A DNA stretch of 64,000 nt from Agrypnia vestita (lineage: Eukaryota; Arthropoda; Insecta; Trichoptera; Phryganeidae): assembly GCA_016648135.1 (NCBI GenBank), contig JADDOH010014835.1, forward strand, positions 1-64,000, read 5' to 3'. A program made the translations under genes and the position numbers. Shown in pieces: positions 11,250-23,544 of the stretch (position 1 is its first letter; each line of letters opens with the position of its first letter). Under the pieces are notes generated by a model. It was given only the letters and a program-made list of their open reading frames with translations. It did no database searches and was not told the DNA's origin.

Positions 11250-11659
11250 AATAATTTTATTCGGTTTCATATTTATTTTAGAGATGAGATACTTTTGACA
11301 AACCGCTCTTTAAGGGCAGATTGACTAATTTTAAGAAGAAGAAGAGATTAATATCTAATAATAATGTACATATTCATGCAAAGAAGTGTCACACTATCGA
11401 CAATCTGTGCTCTACACTTTCCGTGTGCAGCATAAAGTGCAATGTCCTCCCGTGCAATTCCACTTGCTCTCACTTGCTTGTGAGCAATTGATTTGTAGAT
11501 TTTCTTCACGACCCCCCTGTAGCTCCGAACTTTGTAGACTTTTCAGCATCTCAAAGTTGTTTGACGTTTCTAATCACGATTTCATTCAAATAATTCGAAG
11601 AAATAAATATTTCAGAATATCGTGAAAACTCACTGCAAGAAAAGTAGAAAATACTTCTT

Positions 11660-11855
11660 AATCTAGTGCTTCTTTGATTTTCGAACGTAAGCGATCATTA
11701 TTTTTCTCGAAATAGTTGATGCGTGAATTTCCCAAGCCTTTGATGTACATACATTGTTTAGCCAGGATATTCTTCGTCTTCTATGACCTCTTCTGCTCGC
11801 GATTTTGCCTTGGATGATGAAATGCAGGATCAAGTACTTCACTGGATGGCTCATT
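11660..11855 (-). mobile_element. LINE RT C-terminal fragment
   Basis: Minus-strand stretch LILHFIIQGKIASRRGHRRR followed by RISWLNNVCTSKAWEIH. This corresponds to the LLxLIxQGKIEGRRGxGRKxxSWLxNIR block common at the end of R1/RTE-like polymerases. No catalytic core. Confidence 0.6.
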
Positions 11856-12261
11856 ATCCTTACCCATCAGAAGGCTTCACAGCTGGAAAATGAGTAGTAT
11901 TACAAATCATTTTCAACGATCAGTTTTATGCAATATTTCTAAGATAAATTCAATAGTCTGTAATTTATATATAATAATAATAATACTATTTATCATTTGT
12001 CTTTGTGACTTGAGTTTGTTTTTAATTGTAAAAAGACACACACATACCTACATATACACTTACACTTATTTGTACACACTTTACATTAAAGTAAGTAATT
12101 TTAAAGATATTATTGTAAGCGTGTAGAGCAGATATTTTCCAAATGTTTAATCTTTTTCTTTGTTAAACATTTTGATGCATTGAGTTTCAATTCGAGTAAA
12201 CAAAAAATAAAATAAAATAGTTGTTTATTTGTAACTTAAAATTTAACTATGGTTCTAATTT

Positions 12262-13224
12262 GTTATAATACAAGGTCTAGAAGACTGTCGAAGGCTGCAA
12301 GATGACCTACATCGTCTGAACACGTATTGCAATGCCCACAGCCTGGAAATAAATGTTTCTAAATGCTTCGTTGTGCGCTTTACAAGAAATAAAAAGGTAT
12401 TCTCTAATGAATATTCAATTAATAATGTAACATTATCTACCAAATCCGAAAGCAAAGACCTCGGGGTGATACTTGACAGTAAATTAAATTTCAACAAACA
12501 TATCGATTATATAGTCACCAACGCATCATCTATGCTTGGTTTTGTCATACGCACATGTAAACATTTCAAAAATATCAGTACCCTCAAGACACTTTATTTC
12601 TCATACGTTCGTAGTATTTTAGAATATGCATCTCAGGTGTGGAATCCAGGTTATGCAGTACACGAAAATAGAATTGAAAGCGTCCAAAACAGATTCCTAA
12701 GATATCTAGACCTCCGTTCATTTAGATCTCATATAAGCAATGAAGACTCTGCGAAGTTTTTTAACATGCAGACCCTAACTCGTCGAAGAAACATAGCTGA
12801 CGCGGTGATGCTATTCAAAATAACACACAATCTAGTTGACAGTCCGGAACTTCTTCAACGAATATCTTACCACATCCCAACTCGCAATAACAGATATTCA
12901 CCTACTTTTCATCTCCCCTTTTGTAAGACCAACTCAAAACAAAACTCCTTTATGTACAGATCCACAAATTCATTTAACACAAACTATCACCACATTGACA
13001 TTTTCAACGCAACAATAAGAAACATAAAACAAACAATATCTACACTACCGCACCCAAACTAATTGGTACATTATATCTTCCCTTCTTCTCCCGTCCCACA
13101 TTCCCCTCCACCCTCTCCATTCGCTATTAATGTATGTTAAAGTAAATTTTTAAATTCAGTGGAAAATTTTTAAGATTGTTTTGCTGTTAACTTTTCCCAA
13201 AACAAAATAAATAAATAAATAAAT
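12262..13224 (+). mobile_element. 5'-truncated LINE with (AAAT)n tail
   Basis: Non-LTR retrotransposon fragment made of the RT C-terminal part, a short 3' UTR and an AAATAAATAAAT tail ending near 13224. No RT catalytic core remains. Confidence 0.85.
12268..13062 (+). pseudogene. LINE RT palm-end, thumb and C-terminal region
   Basis: Open frame from about 12268 to TAA 13060-13062, following an in-frame stop at 12256-12258. It reads CRRLQDDLHRLNTYCNAHSL, then LGVILDSKLNFNKHID, TLYFSYVRSILEYASQVWNP, RVQ-type NRFLRYLDLR, and a C-terminus FNATIRNIKQTISTLP. This is the part of Jockey/CR1-type ORF2 that follows FADD. The frame has no internal stop but cannot encode an active polymerase. Confidence 0.85.
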
Positions 13225-13684
13225 AAACACACAAATACACACACTCACACAAACTCACTATTGGACATGTTTTTTCTTATTTTTTATCGATTGTATATAT
13301 GTGTTCTCTTGTAATTGGCCCAAAACTCTGTACATCAATTATTGTTTTTTTTCAAGATTGATTAATTATATGGCTGTAAGAAAACCAATAAATGAAAATA
13401 AAATATTATTTCATTTTTCTGTTTTAAGTTTATAATCACTATAATTATTAAAAGTATTTTTTACTTATTTGACACAACAAAATAAAAATAAAATCATTTT
13501 TTGAGTTTTGATTTATTGTCATTTGTAATTCTATCAATCCAGCTAATTATTAGAAGCCTTCTGTTGATTCATATCTCAAATATTTTACTCGATTTAGAAT
13601 TGTTTTAATGAGCGAGACATGATTCCATTTAATATTAAAATACAGTCACACTTCCAGAGAGTGAAAACTGCAAACATAAGTGCA

Positions 13685-14045
13685 CACATAAAATGAGGTG
13701 ACTTGGACATGTGCTAAGAATGCCAGACAAACGAGTACCAAGAAGTATCCTCTTGGCAACCCCGGAAAGAAGGCGACTGGAGAATCACCTCAGATTAAGC
13801 TGGAAGAAACAACAAAAAAGTGTATGGAAACACAATGACTATACGGAAGCAGCACAAAACAGAGGAATATGGAGGCGAGTGGAGTCGAGTGGAGTCTTTG
13901 TCGAGTCCTAAGACCTCGACCATACTAGGACAACAGTGCAGAGGAACCCACCACATACCCAAGGCCGTTTTACGAGAAAAAACTCCCACATCGGCCCCAC
14001 ACTTGCGCCACCCAATTCGGCATAAGACAAGGGGACGAAGATGAT
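13685..14045 (+). mobile_element. LINE RT C-terminal fragment with GATGATGAT end
   Basis: Plus-strand coding trace MRxLGHVLRMPDKRVPRSIL-like (LRMPDKRVPRSILLATPE, RRRLENHLRLSWKKQ, TEAAQNRGIWRR) ending near an ACGAAGATGATGATAA simple tail at 14037-14050. It is the RxxGHVxRM...GRPxxxW...A.DR..WR end of a LINE ORF2. Overlapping frames here are shadows. Confidence 0.6.
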
Positions 14046-14239
14046 GATAAAACAGCAATTTACCATTCCCATTCGCATTTTTTTAGGTATGCCTGAAAAA
14101 TATTTCTTTATTTCCGGAGAACTGCGTTTATTTGTTTAATTTTATTTTATTACTGCAATTTGTTATCTAATGCGCTCGTTAGGTTTGAAATTAAGCGTTA
14201 TTGGCCTTAGAAACTATTTGTGGCGCTGTCCTTATGTAC

Positions 14240-14362
14240 CCGTATTAACTAACTTACTATCTCGGCAGTGGCTAAGTTTGATTTAATCACGTAGATGTAT
14301 TTTTGATCTCACCGGGAATCTAGAACCCAGAACACCCAGTATGAGAAGCCATCTCACTGTTT
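14240..14362 (-). mobile_element. SINE family 1, worn copy
   Basis: Minus strand CAGTGAGATGGCTTCTCATA, then GGGTTCTAGATTCCCGGTGA and a body TACATCTACGTGATTAAATC, aligning with 8625-8757. Confidence 0.5.
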
Positions 14363-14379
14363 TTTTTATTTTTTAAATA

Positions 14380-14690
14380 AATAATTATTTCACGGTGGGG
14401 ACAGTGAATGGTTTGTTTCTGCGGCCGTGCGGTCCCGTGGTGGTTTATACGACCGCTGCGGGGTGGCACGGTCTTGCAAAGTAGTATTTAAAGAAATGTC
14501 AACCTGGAGACGATTGAGTAGGACCGATAAGGAAGCTTTTGTTCTTAGTCCTGGTAAGCGGTGGGTACCATTCACTGTATCCCCGACGGAGTGGCAAAGA
14601 GGATGGAGCGCCACACTCTTTTGTTCTGATACACAACGCTCTTTGTTAAGGATTTTACCGGGACCATCTTCTAGAGCCTGGCTAATATAA
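14380..14690 (+). repeat. LINE-3'-like repeat (family B) copy 1
   Basis: The block GTCAACCTGGAGACGATTGA followed by GTAGGACC and, upstream, GACCGCTGCGGGGTGGCACGGTC recurs at 17090-17175 (same strand) and 47610-47765 (opposite strand). Related pieces with CCRTTTTAYGMG lie at 13925-14045 and 39478-39560. Untranslated LINE 3' sequence is the likely source, but the parent is not identified. Confidence 0.5.
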
Positions 14691-14859
14691 ATAATTACGT
14701 GGAATGTATAAGTAAATTACCAACAGAACTCATTTTACAACAGAGCCTCCGTACACTTCAACACGCATTTCAAAGAGCTCTTGGTTTTTTTTTTCAATTT
14801 TTCAATTAATTTATTTTTAATATAACATTTACATTACAAACATATATTGAATTCGTATA

Positions 14860-15180
14860 TATTATTAACAAGTGAGAAAATATACAAAAAACAAAATATC
14901 AAACGTATAAATTCTATTATATAAATTCATTCATATCAAAGGTGTAGGAGAATCCCACTTCTGAAAACCCTCTCAGAGACATGGAACAGATCAATGTCCA
15001 GAATAATATTGTTCAGCATAGCAGTAGCTCTTCCGACAGGCATAACCATTGGCAGGTTGGTCCTGTATATTGGAATGTGAAACAATTTATGCTGACGCTG
15101 TCTAAGGTAATTATCAGGAATAAACAAACCAATGCTCCGCTTTTCAGGATTATCGATCATACCGCGAAACAATCAATAAA
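14860..15180 (-). mobile_element. LINE family C ORF2 C-terminus
   Basis: Minus-strand coding NPEKRSIGLFIPDNYLRQRQ, HKLFHIPIYRTNLPMVMPVG, RATAMLNNIILDIDLFHVSE, ending RSGILLHL then a stop at 14936-14938. This matches the C-terminal end of CR1/Jockey-type ORF2. An AT-rich 3' UTR follows toward 14860. Other copies: 1600-1835 and 18080-18215. Confidence 0.6.
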
Positions 15181-15329
15181 AATGTGTAATCAGATACACA
15201 TTCCTTCTACCACTATCACTGCCACTAAATTGAGGTATACCATTAAGACAGTTTGGCGCGTCTGTTGTGACTGTCATGATTGTTGTGAAAGAAGGAAAAT
15301 TCCCACCCGACTAGGAGAATTCTTCTGAG

Positions 15330-16404
15330 TTCAGTGTCTGTGGTCGCGTATTTGAAAATGTTAATGAATGTGTTTAGTGAAGCTAATAAAATAGAGCAGG
15401 TCCTTTATTGTAGGAATAAATTGCTGCATCACGGCTGGAGTCCGCGGTATCTCCCATTTATCTGAACCCTTATACCTTTTAACCTAACCCTAACTCAGTC
15501 TCAGTTTTTCTCCTCTTCTCTCTTCTCCTCACGAATTTATTGTTGTTAAACTTTTTTTATTTCATTTGCTATTTCCCCGTTAATCATATTATATACGCAA
15601 TCACCATGAAACTTGTCATCAGAGGCAAATCTAGAGATACACAAAAGAATTCTGGAACCAACATTGATAAATGAAAGTGAAGTCAGAAACTGCCTAGAGA
15701 GGAACGAAAGAAGAAGGAATGAATGAGTTGTAAGAAAGATATATGACTTGTGTTGACGGGTATTCAGTTTAACCAGATACTGGAAGATGGACCTATCAGG
15801 AGCCTCAATCAGCCAGCTAAAATCACAATCAATGAATTTTCAAGCGAAGTTAATCAATACTCGTTCACATCGAGGACTGTTGCATATCACGTGATAGACT
15901 TGTTTGATCTTGAAACCCACGCTCCCCAGATTTGGGCGTTAATTTTATATTTCGTGTAATTAATGTTCATTTTTAACATAACCCAATAATAATAAAGGTT
16001 ATTTTGTAAAAAAAAGATGTATGAATTTGGATGAGGCGAAATTGTGCACCACGACAGAAGAGTGTGGTGATCCATCCTTTTTGCCTAACCCCGTGGAGAA
16101 ACGGTATAATGGTTAAACAATTAGTCTCACCAGTTCATAGTAATTGAGAGTGATATTGTTGTTTATCTTACTACCAATAAGCGTTATGATGTCCGTAATA
16201 AAATAGAATTAAAATAAATGTACCAACAATATCGCTTGGGTTTTTGGATTTTATATGCGCAAGCAGAAATTAATTAAGTCGGTTAGAGAGATCACAAGCA
16301 TATTTGTAGTCAGTTTCTGTACACATTTATGGCTATTTTCCAGTGACACTGACCGCACGAGATGGCGTTTTGATTCTGGTGAAGGCTCGGAACAAAGGCG
16401 AACA
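15330..16404. other. No gene seen
   Basis: A C/T-rich patch at 15480-15540 and short open frames without domains. Composition is typical of degraded repeats. Confidence 0.5.
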
Positions 16405-16505
16405 ATTGTATGGCAAATATTGCAGTGACGTCACGTGGTGGTTTTAGCACGGACGTGATCCGGTCATGTGTGGAGCTCCCGGCGCACGTAGCGCACACGT
16501 GGTCC
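16405..16505 (+). repeat. Copy 2 of the 4975-5075 repeat
   Basis: Same strand and order as copy 1, ending GGCGCACGTAGCGCACACG. It precedes the LINE family-A tail at 16615. Confidence 0.65.
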
Positions 16506-16614
16506 ATGCAAAGCAGCCCCGATCCGCCTCTGTATGTGGAATGGCTAAACGCCGGCCAGCGGCGGACAACATTTTCACTTTCTCATTAAGAAAATGACAG
16601 TTTTCGTTAAAATT

Positions 16615-17040
16615 AAATCTGACTATTGCTTTGTTGTTAAGAGGAATGAGCGAGCTCTGGGCGTTTTTAAAAGGAAAATTTTGAGGCGTATCTTCGGACC
16701 GGTTCTAGAAAATGGACTTTGGCGCAGACGTTACAACAATGAGCTCTATACTCTATTTAAAGAGCCAAATGTTACAAAATTTTTAAAACTGGGACGACTT
16801 CGGTGGCTGGGTCATGGGGGAGAGAATTTCAGAGCATCAAGCATCAAAGTTCCTGCTGAACTCAAGGCCAATAGGGCGAAGGAGCTTAGAAAGGCCAAAA
16901 TTAAGATGGAGTGACAACGTCCTCAAAGACATCTCTGCCTTAGAGCTTCGGAACTGGAGAGAGCTGGTACTAGACCGAGATGAGTGGAGGAAGATTATTG
17001 AGGAGGCCAAGACCCACCAAGGGTGTAGTGCCAAGAGTGA
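16615..17040 (+). mobile_element. LINE ORF2 C-terminal tail, family A copy 2 (frameshifted)
   Basis: Longest family-A copy. Frame one: FKRKILRRIFGPVLENGLWR, then NNELYTLFKEPNVTKFLKLG and RLRWLGH. A shift near 16815-16830 moves into SRPIGRRSLERPKLRWSDNV and RDEWRKIIEEAKTH. This is the thumb and C-terminus of an R1/RTE-like reverse transcriptase, cut at its 5' end. Confidence 0.8.
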
Positions 17041-17084
17041 TGATGGTTGTTTGTTGTGTTACATCGTGCTGCGTATAATACCGT

Positions 17085-17180
17085 GTATGAGTATTACGAC
17101 CGTTGCGGAGCGACACGGTCCTGCTTGTTAGTTGAAAAAAATGTCAACCTGGAGACGATTGAGTAGGACGGGTATGGAAG
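17085..17180 (+). repeat. Family B repeat, copy 2
   Basis: Direct match to 14450-14530: CGACCGTTGCGGAGCGACACG, a purine-rich linker, GTCAACCTGGAGACGATTGA. It immediately follows the LINE family-A tail ending at about 17040. Confidence 0.5.
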
Positions 17181-18080
17181 TTTTACGACATTATTATTTT
17201 TCGTGTGATTTCTCGGGCGCGAACATTCTAGTGTTCATGAAACACAAAAGGGTTGATTTTATTATTTTCAAATAAAGTTTCTTATTTATCGAGGCGTTTT
17301 ACTTAAACACCATCGCTATAAATATAAAACGATGTAAAATTTTAATGTTTGGTTTAAGTATTGTAATTAGTGATATAGGTGGTGAAAACATTTAAGCATC
17401 TAAATTTAACACATTTTGTGTTCAGAAATTTATAAGAATTTTTAAACAGCAACACAAAATGTTAATTCGACATAACTCATTACATTACAAGTTTATGACT
17501 GGATGTTTATGTAAAATCTGCCTAGGATTATATAATTATTTCAACTTTTTGATAAAAAATATTTGTTAACCTCAACAACACAAATGTGTCTAGCAAAGTA
17601 TTTCTAGAACCATTTTAACCCGTCCATGAAATAAATGTTGAAATGACAGGTAAAACTAAATTTATGGAATTTAAAGCATACACTAGGAAATCGCGTGCCT
17701 AACGCAAATTTAATATTTGCATCTTATAATACTTAAATTACCAATGCACACATGAAACAGTAATGGTTCTAGGATCGGTTTTGTATAAAAGGCAAAAGAG
17801 AAATTCTGTTGAGTTCAAAAAATAAAATGCATATTTACCATTACGTCAAAAAAACAATAGATCGATTTTTTCGTCGATATTTGCCGATAGCGGTAGATCG
17901 ATATAACATAAATTAAATTAAATACCTACTTGTTATAATACAATACAACGGCGTTCTATCTTCTTCATTTTATTTATTTAATAATATGTACATCACAAAC
18001 TAAACGTTCAAGGCATACATATTATGAAATTACACACATTAAAATAACAACGTTTAATTAATTAAAAATAATATATATAA
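17180..18080. other. No gene seen
   Basis: AT-rich. GATCGATTTTTTCGTCGATA and TAGATCGATATAAC near 17860-17905 form small inverted repeats. CGGCGTTCTATCTTC (17949) also occurs near 35604. Confidence 0.5.
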
Positions 18081-18215
18081 TCTGGTCAAAGTTATAGGAG
18101 AATCCTGATTCGAAGAACCCCTTCAGGCACAAGGAATATATCAATATTCATAGTGATATTGTTCAACGGTAGCTCTTTTAATAGGCATAACCATCGGCAG
18201 GTAGGTTCCGTATAT
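18080..18215 (-). mobile_element. LINE family C fragment, copy 3
   Basis: Diverged match to 14940-15070: TATAGGAGAATCCTGATTCG, AATATCAATATTCATAGTG and CATAACCATCGGCAGGTAGG. Shorter and more worn than the copy at 14860-15180. Confidence 0.5.
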
Positions 18216-19009
18216 TTTATATACCTATCATACCTATAATATAAACGTATTATATAAAATATGTAATTATTTTTTTATGTTTGGTGAAGATTTAAAAAGG
18301 AAATTAAGAAATTAAGAAAATTCACTGAGAAAGTCATCAAAATATGGCCGGTAGACAGCTTTAGTGATGAAGCTACAATAAACCATAGGAAAGTTGGCAA
18401 AATTCATCTTCATTTGTGTTTTAATTACACAACATTTCGTTGTAATCGACCAACAACTTTTCGTAACAGTTTTTATTTCTTTTTTCTTTCAATATTTGTC
18501 GAAAACCTTTGAATAGGACCTTTTAGGTTTCGTCAAGATTCTGTTTTACTAGAACAGAAGAGCAACTAAAGACAAAGTTCAGGTGCAGAAAGTAAACAAG
18601 TAATTATATTATTTTTTAAAAAATTAACTATCTTAGAAATGCATTCTGTAATAATTAATCGTAAAATCACAAATAAAAGATGATTAATATTCTAACGGGG
18701 AAGTAATCGGAAAGAATTTCAAGTGATCGACAATTTAACAGCACTCCACGCCTTTTACACTAAAATAGAACGATTCTTGGAGGTTTTAGAATGATCCACA
18801 CTAATCTCGTTACTAAAATGCGCGCTACAGTTTTTCTTGCGGACCAACACCATAAAAACCTGCGGCGTGTGTTGATAGCGCTTGTGATTCCGGCGATAAT
18901 AAATCAAGAGAGGATCTACGAGTGAAATTGAACAGAATTTTTTCTAAAGCGGTCGAAGCGATAAAAACAGTATAAATTAGTGCAAATGGATATAATAATA
19001 AGTGAAACA

Positions 19010-19165
19010 TTCCAGAAATATGTTGTGACTATAAACTTATGAACAGTGCTCCGATTTAATTCGTGTCCAGTGACTTTTTTGTGGTATTAATAAAAACTTT
19101 GGATTGTTTTACTGCTCCATTTGCCTTCCACAGCCACGTCTCGTGACAATATTATTAATGGAAAC
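19010..19165 (+). mobile_element. LTR-like repeat, family L, copy 3 (3' part)
   Basis: ACAGTGCTCCGATTTAATTC, GTGTCCAGTGAC, TTAATAAAAAC and CCACAGCCACGTCTCGTGACA. This is the cleanest 3' end of the family; it ends in CA. Confidence 0.5.
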
Positions 19166-19289
19166 GGCATTCACTTTGTAGATTTTATTCATGATAAACT
19201 CTACTTGAAACGAATCATGTATTACTTTCACAATAACTGAAAAATAATTTTGCGGTAGCATTATTTATAAAAATAACAAGAAAACACTT

Positions 19290-19445
19290 TGTAAAACACT
19301 ACTGTTTACTGAATTATCAACCAATGATCTCTTCATCAGTTTACAACGTATATTAAAAATTTAAATTCCAAGTATAGACATTAACAATAAAAAATTATAT
19401 GTAGGAGCTGAATAACTAATAAAAAACTAATTTGAAAACAAGTTT
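19290..19445. repeat. Repeat shared with 26830-27000
   Basis: CTTCATCAGTTTACAACGTA, TATTAAAAATTTAAATT, AAAAATTATATGTAGGAGCT, GAATAACTAATAAAAAAC. The minus strand contains CTGATGAAGAGATCATTGG, like Penelope-type ends, but GAAA is lost. Confidence 0.55.
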
Positions 19446-19739
19446 AAAAGTTAACTATTTGCGAAAAGAACAGGGTTATTAATAATATTTAATTTGCTAT
19501 TAACAATTTGTTAAATTTATAAAATTTCTAATTTATCTAAATGTTATCCTACGTTATTTGTATGTAAATTTTGCAAAATATTAATAATTCTAATTTCAAG
19601 TATACATTGTATAGTGGTTTATACTAAAGTATTTTCTGGTAATTAGGTAATTATATATTTTTCGAATCGAGTCTCAAGAGTGACAACTTCTCACCGACAT
19701 GCGACAGGTGAAGTATACCAAACTATAGAAACTAAATCT

Positions 19740-20020
19740 TCTTCTGCTGATTCTTCTCTCCAATGCTGAATGTAGGCCTATTCTAAAATTCTGCAATCTT
19801 CTCTTTTTTTTTGCTTTTCTAATTCACCCACTAACTGCGACAGGTATAATATCATCGGCTCACCTTTTCTGATGCCAGCTTCTTCCTCTTTTCATGTCCA
19901 ATGGTCTCCACCACAGAACTGTAGGTGCCCATCTTCCTATTCCCTGGCAACATGACCTGCCTATTGCCATTTTAATTTGGCAATACGATCTACCACATCG
20001 ACTACTTTTGTCCGGCATCT
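19740..20020 (-). mobile_element. LINE tail related to 4100-4350
   Basis: Decayed relative of the minus-strand fragment at 4100-4350: shared CTTCTTC...CAGCTTC, CCAATGCTGRATRTAGGCCT, ATATCATCGGC and TGCCTATTGCCATTTTA blocks. Read on minus it is the RT C-terminal RW-type tail with multiple stops. Confidence 0.55.
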
Positions 20021-20039
20021 AATTAAAGAAAAAGTAATA

Positions 20040-20240
20040 TAAATAATAAAGTCCATCTGTCCGTCTGTCTGTCTGTCCGTAACTCCGTAATTTTGTTCGA
20101 ATTCACGGCTAAAAAAAAAAATATATGGCTGGAGATGGGGCTAGAACCCCGGGCCAGCAAACTCGAATCGGTCGCCCAACGCATGTTGCTATCGCCCCCT
20201 CTCCGTAACCAATGTTCCGTCATTCTTGATGGGTCGCAAC
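20040..20240 (-). mobile_element. tRNA-like SINE, family 3, copy 1
   Basis: Minus-strand B box GGGGTTCTAGCCCC (complement at about 20130-20145) with upstream ATGCGTTGGGCGACC; the distal part holds GTCCGTCTGTCTGTC and CGGCTAAAAA. The head side GTAACCAATGTTCCGTCATT repeats at 20524 and 27136. Confidence 0.5.
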
Positions 20241-20279
20241 TAGTAAATATAAATAATTTATTATGTGACTGACAGAAGA

Positions 20280-20570
20280 AGCCGGTAACAAACATAATAA
20301 ATTCGTTGTCTGTCCATCCGTCTGTCTGTCTATCCCCGTAACTTCGTGTAACGCCCGTAATTTCGTCCGAACTCACGGCTAAAAAAACGTCCGGAGGCGG
20401 GACTCGAACCCCGAGTCAGCAAACCCTAACCGGTCAATTAAAGCATGTGGCTACTCTCGCCACCTCTCCGTAGACCGCCAAAATGATGCTATAAATATAT
20501 ATTACGACTTAGAAAAGACGCGAACCAATGTTCCGTCATTTTCGACGGGTTGCAGCTACAACCACCCTCA
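20280..20570 (-). mobile_element. tRNA-like SINE, family 3, copy 2
   Basis: Minus-strand B box GGGGTTCGAGTCCCGCC (complement at 20397-20413), an ideal box B, with GTCCATCCGTCTGTC on the far side. On the head side, CCGCCAAAATGATGCTATAA and CGAACCAATGTTCCGTCATT are shared with 27070-27160. Confidence 0.55.
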
Positions 20571-21339
20571 CATTTATAATGGCTACGGCTCCTTTTATAA
20601 GTAAGGCCATGTTTCCTATACTTCATCATGGCATCGCAGGTTTCGTCACTCTCGGAACTTGAATAAAATAATGTATGATTAAACTCACGCAGTCTTATAA
20701 ACAATCATTTTAACTATCACAATTCGATTTAAAATTGAAAAAAATACATGTTATTTCATTTAAATTGTGCCTTGTCCTATGACTCGTAAATGTGTAACCT
20801 GACGTGTCAAACATTAAAGTCAAACATTTATTTCTGGCCCGTCGCACATGATGCAAAATTCGAGAGTTGACTGCCGAAAAAATGTATATTTATGTATGGA
20901 AAGCGCTCACTGCGCTCCATCAACCGGGAATATTCGGTGCTCAGCTGGAAAAAACCTTCCGAATACCAAATTTGATGAACGCTGGGGCCAATCACTGTCG
21001 GATATTTTAATTTGAAATGCAGCGAATGTCAATTTCTCTTTAATGATATTCCCATAGGTATCATTGATTCAACTAATAAAATTAACGACTTTAATAATGC
21101 ATGTTACATATGTACGTATATGGTTTACCTCTAATCTTCATATTGCAAGTAGGTACTTGAATCACTAAATAGTTTTAAGTCTTTTATATATTATTTTTAA
21201 ATTTTATTTTTAATATTGGGAATATAATTAAAAAATAATATAATAATGACAATATAAAAAATATAAATCATTTGATACTGTCACAGGATCGCACCTGTGG
21301 GAGTCAAATGAATAAAAAAAAACAATTAAAAGTTATATT

Positions 21340-21450
21340 TATCACACAAAGTCACTGGACACGAATTTTATCGGAGCACAGTTCTTTAATTTACGCTATT
21401 TGTCACTAAGATATTCCACACAGGTTCGCACTAATTTATGCCAATTTTTT
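21340..21450 (-). mobile_element. LTR-like repeat, family L, copy 4 (reverse)
   Basis: Reverse complement of the family: TCACTGGACACGAATTTTAT then CGGAGCACAGTTCTTTAATT. Short internal piece only. Confidence 0.45.
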
Positions 21451-21499
21451 AATCGCACTAAGTGGTCGCACTTATTCCCAAACGCCCGTCAAGTAAATA

Positions 21500-21675
21500 A
21501 AATATATCGTCGCTGGTAAATGAGTTAGTGAGCTCACCAAAAGATGGCGCTAGTTTCATACCGAATTGATTTCGTATGCTGGGTGATATTAAGACTTAAA
21601 TTTAAATGGGAAATTACTTAATGAGCACACCAAAATATGTAGCTAGTTTCCTATCGAAGTGATTTTGTACGTAGA
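21500..21675. repeat. Imperfect direct duplication, about 105 bp
   Basis: GAGTTAGTGAGCTCACCAAA, AGATGGCGCTAGTTTCATAC at 21521 and CTTAATGAGCACACCAAAAT, GTAGCTAGTTTCCTATCG at 21618, each ending near TGATTTYGTA. Confidence 0.6.
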
Positions 21676-22468
21676 CTGGGACGAAAGAATAGAAAATTAT
21701 TTTTCATGATTTTTTTTTTAAAAAGAGGCTTGTGTTTAAAAAATAATTTTTCGGCAAAAAATTTTTTTTAGTACATTTTAATATAAGGGTGTTTTTAAAA
21801 TAGTTTTTCATGTAATATAATTTTTATTATATTTGTAATTACTTTGTTTCTATGTGTCTAAAATATCAATATAAATAAATTAAACAAAAGAAAAATCAAC
21901 AAACCCCTTTCAGAATGGGATTCGAGGTTCTTTGGATGTCTAGAAATACGTTTATAACTATTTTTTTCTGATTTCATTAAAATAAGTGAGATTACCAAAA
22001 ACATTTTCACGAAAACCTGGACTTAGTTCACATTCCGAGTCTTCCACATCCCCTAATAATACATCGACAGTGAAAAGCCAATCGGCACAAGCGCCTAGGA
22101 GGGTGCCACTTTTCAGGAAGTTTCAAAACTTTTTTGTTTTCCTTACAAAAGTTTGAGATGTTTCTAACTTTTCTGATTTTCTGGGATGCTTCACTAATAC
22201 CAATCGCGAATTTTTTACGTACTTTTGGGCACGTCCATTAAAAACGGATTTTGGGGCAATTTTCTGTCTTGCCAGCCGAGACGTGCTCGCACCAAAATAC
22301 ACTAAGCAAGCAAGTTTCTCAACTCAATTTATTTATGTTTAATATTTAATTTCATACTGGCAGATAGTATCCGAAGAAACCTAATATTACCTCTTATCTA
22401 TAAGAATGATTGTGCAGTCAGTACATTGAAGCATTAATAATTGTAGGTAAACAAATATTTTAGAAGGA

Positions 22469-22529
22469 AAAAAAACTAAATAATCTGTCAAGTTAATAAA
22501 AATTTACTTGACAGAATATTTAGTTTTTC
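22469..22529. repeat. 61-bp hairpin
   Basis: AAAAACTAAATAATCTGTCA on the left pairs with TGACAGAATATTTAGTTTTT-type sequence on the right, loop AGTTAATAAAAATTTACT (itself partly paired). Next to it are three AACAATAATAATATT repeats (22578-22627). Confidence 0.7.
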
Positions 22530-22840
22530 TTAGTCAGTAACTGCAACATGACTTTGTAGCAACATTATTAATATAATCAACAATAATAATATTTAACAAT
22601 AATAATATTATTAACAATAATAATATTTGCCTAAATCACTAATTTCTTGAAATATCAACATGTTGATCACATTAGTACTAAATTAGTTATTTATCTCACA
22701 CATAATTATTTTTATTTTGTTAATGGCTAATTAAAAGTATATTAATGTTAATCATATAAATATATATTATTGTATTCATTCGTACCCGGGGCTTTTCAAT
22801 GGAAGAATCATTAATTTACAAAATTAAGCCAAAAAAATTA

Positions 22841-23420
22841 GATGCAAATCTGTACAGCTTAACCGATCAGACTCTAAATTTGGAAACTTATTCATTAGGA
22901 CTCGGCGGGTAGCATAAATAACATTTCCCTATTTCCCCCTATTAGTTTATTCTTTTCCCTCCCTCAGATATATTTTCGATGCAAATCTGAACCGTTTGAC
23001 CGATCGGACTCAAAATTTGGAACCATTTTTATTAGGACTCGGCGGGTAACATAGGTGACATTTCCCCCCTATTCTTTTATCCCTTCCCCTCCCTGTGTTA
23101 TATTTTCGATGCAAATTACCGTTTGACCAATCGGACTCAAAATTTGGAAACTTATTCTTTAGGACCCGGTGGATAACATAAGCGACATTTATTCCCTCCC
23201 CTTTTGCCCCTTTCCCTCCTCCTGATATATTTTTGATGCAAATCTGTACCATTTGGCCGATCGGATTCAAAATTTGCAAACTTATTCTTTAGGATCAGTC
23301 GGGTAATAAAGACCACATTTCCCCTTCCCTCTCTAACCCATCCCCTCCCCAGATATATTTTCTTTACAAATCTACACCGCTTCACCGATTAGACCCAAAT
23401 TTTGTATTCATATTCCCGAC
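22841..23420. repeat. Five tandem units of about 130 bp
   Basis: Units start at 22841, 22978, 23109, 23235 and about 23364, each with GATGCAAATCTG, TTGACCGATCGGACTCAAAA, TTAGGACYCGGCGGGTAACA, a C/T-rich stretch, and CAGATATATTTTC. Identity is moderate. A single related unit lies at 55780-55940. Confidence 0.88.
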
Positions 23421-23544
23421 GGAAAAAATATGCCGTATTTCTTTAAAAGACATCCTATCCATCACAGCCTTGATTAAATGGAAAACAAACAACTTTGCAA
23501 AACAATGGAATATTTGTTTTCCCCCACAAATTTATTTTCAACTT

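Larger units (their letters stand above)
20700..22840. other. No gene seen
   Basis: Apart from the listed LTR piece, duplication and hairpin, no coding signal. 20870-21000 is less AT-rich (GCGCTCACTGCGCTCCATCA) but has no open frame of note. Confidence 0.5.

Noticed and set aside
14390..14690. Protein-coding gene on either strand
   Set aside because: The same block recurs at 17090 and 47610 as a repeat; frames differ between copies.
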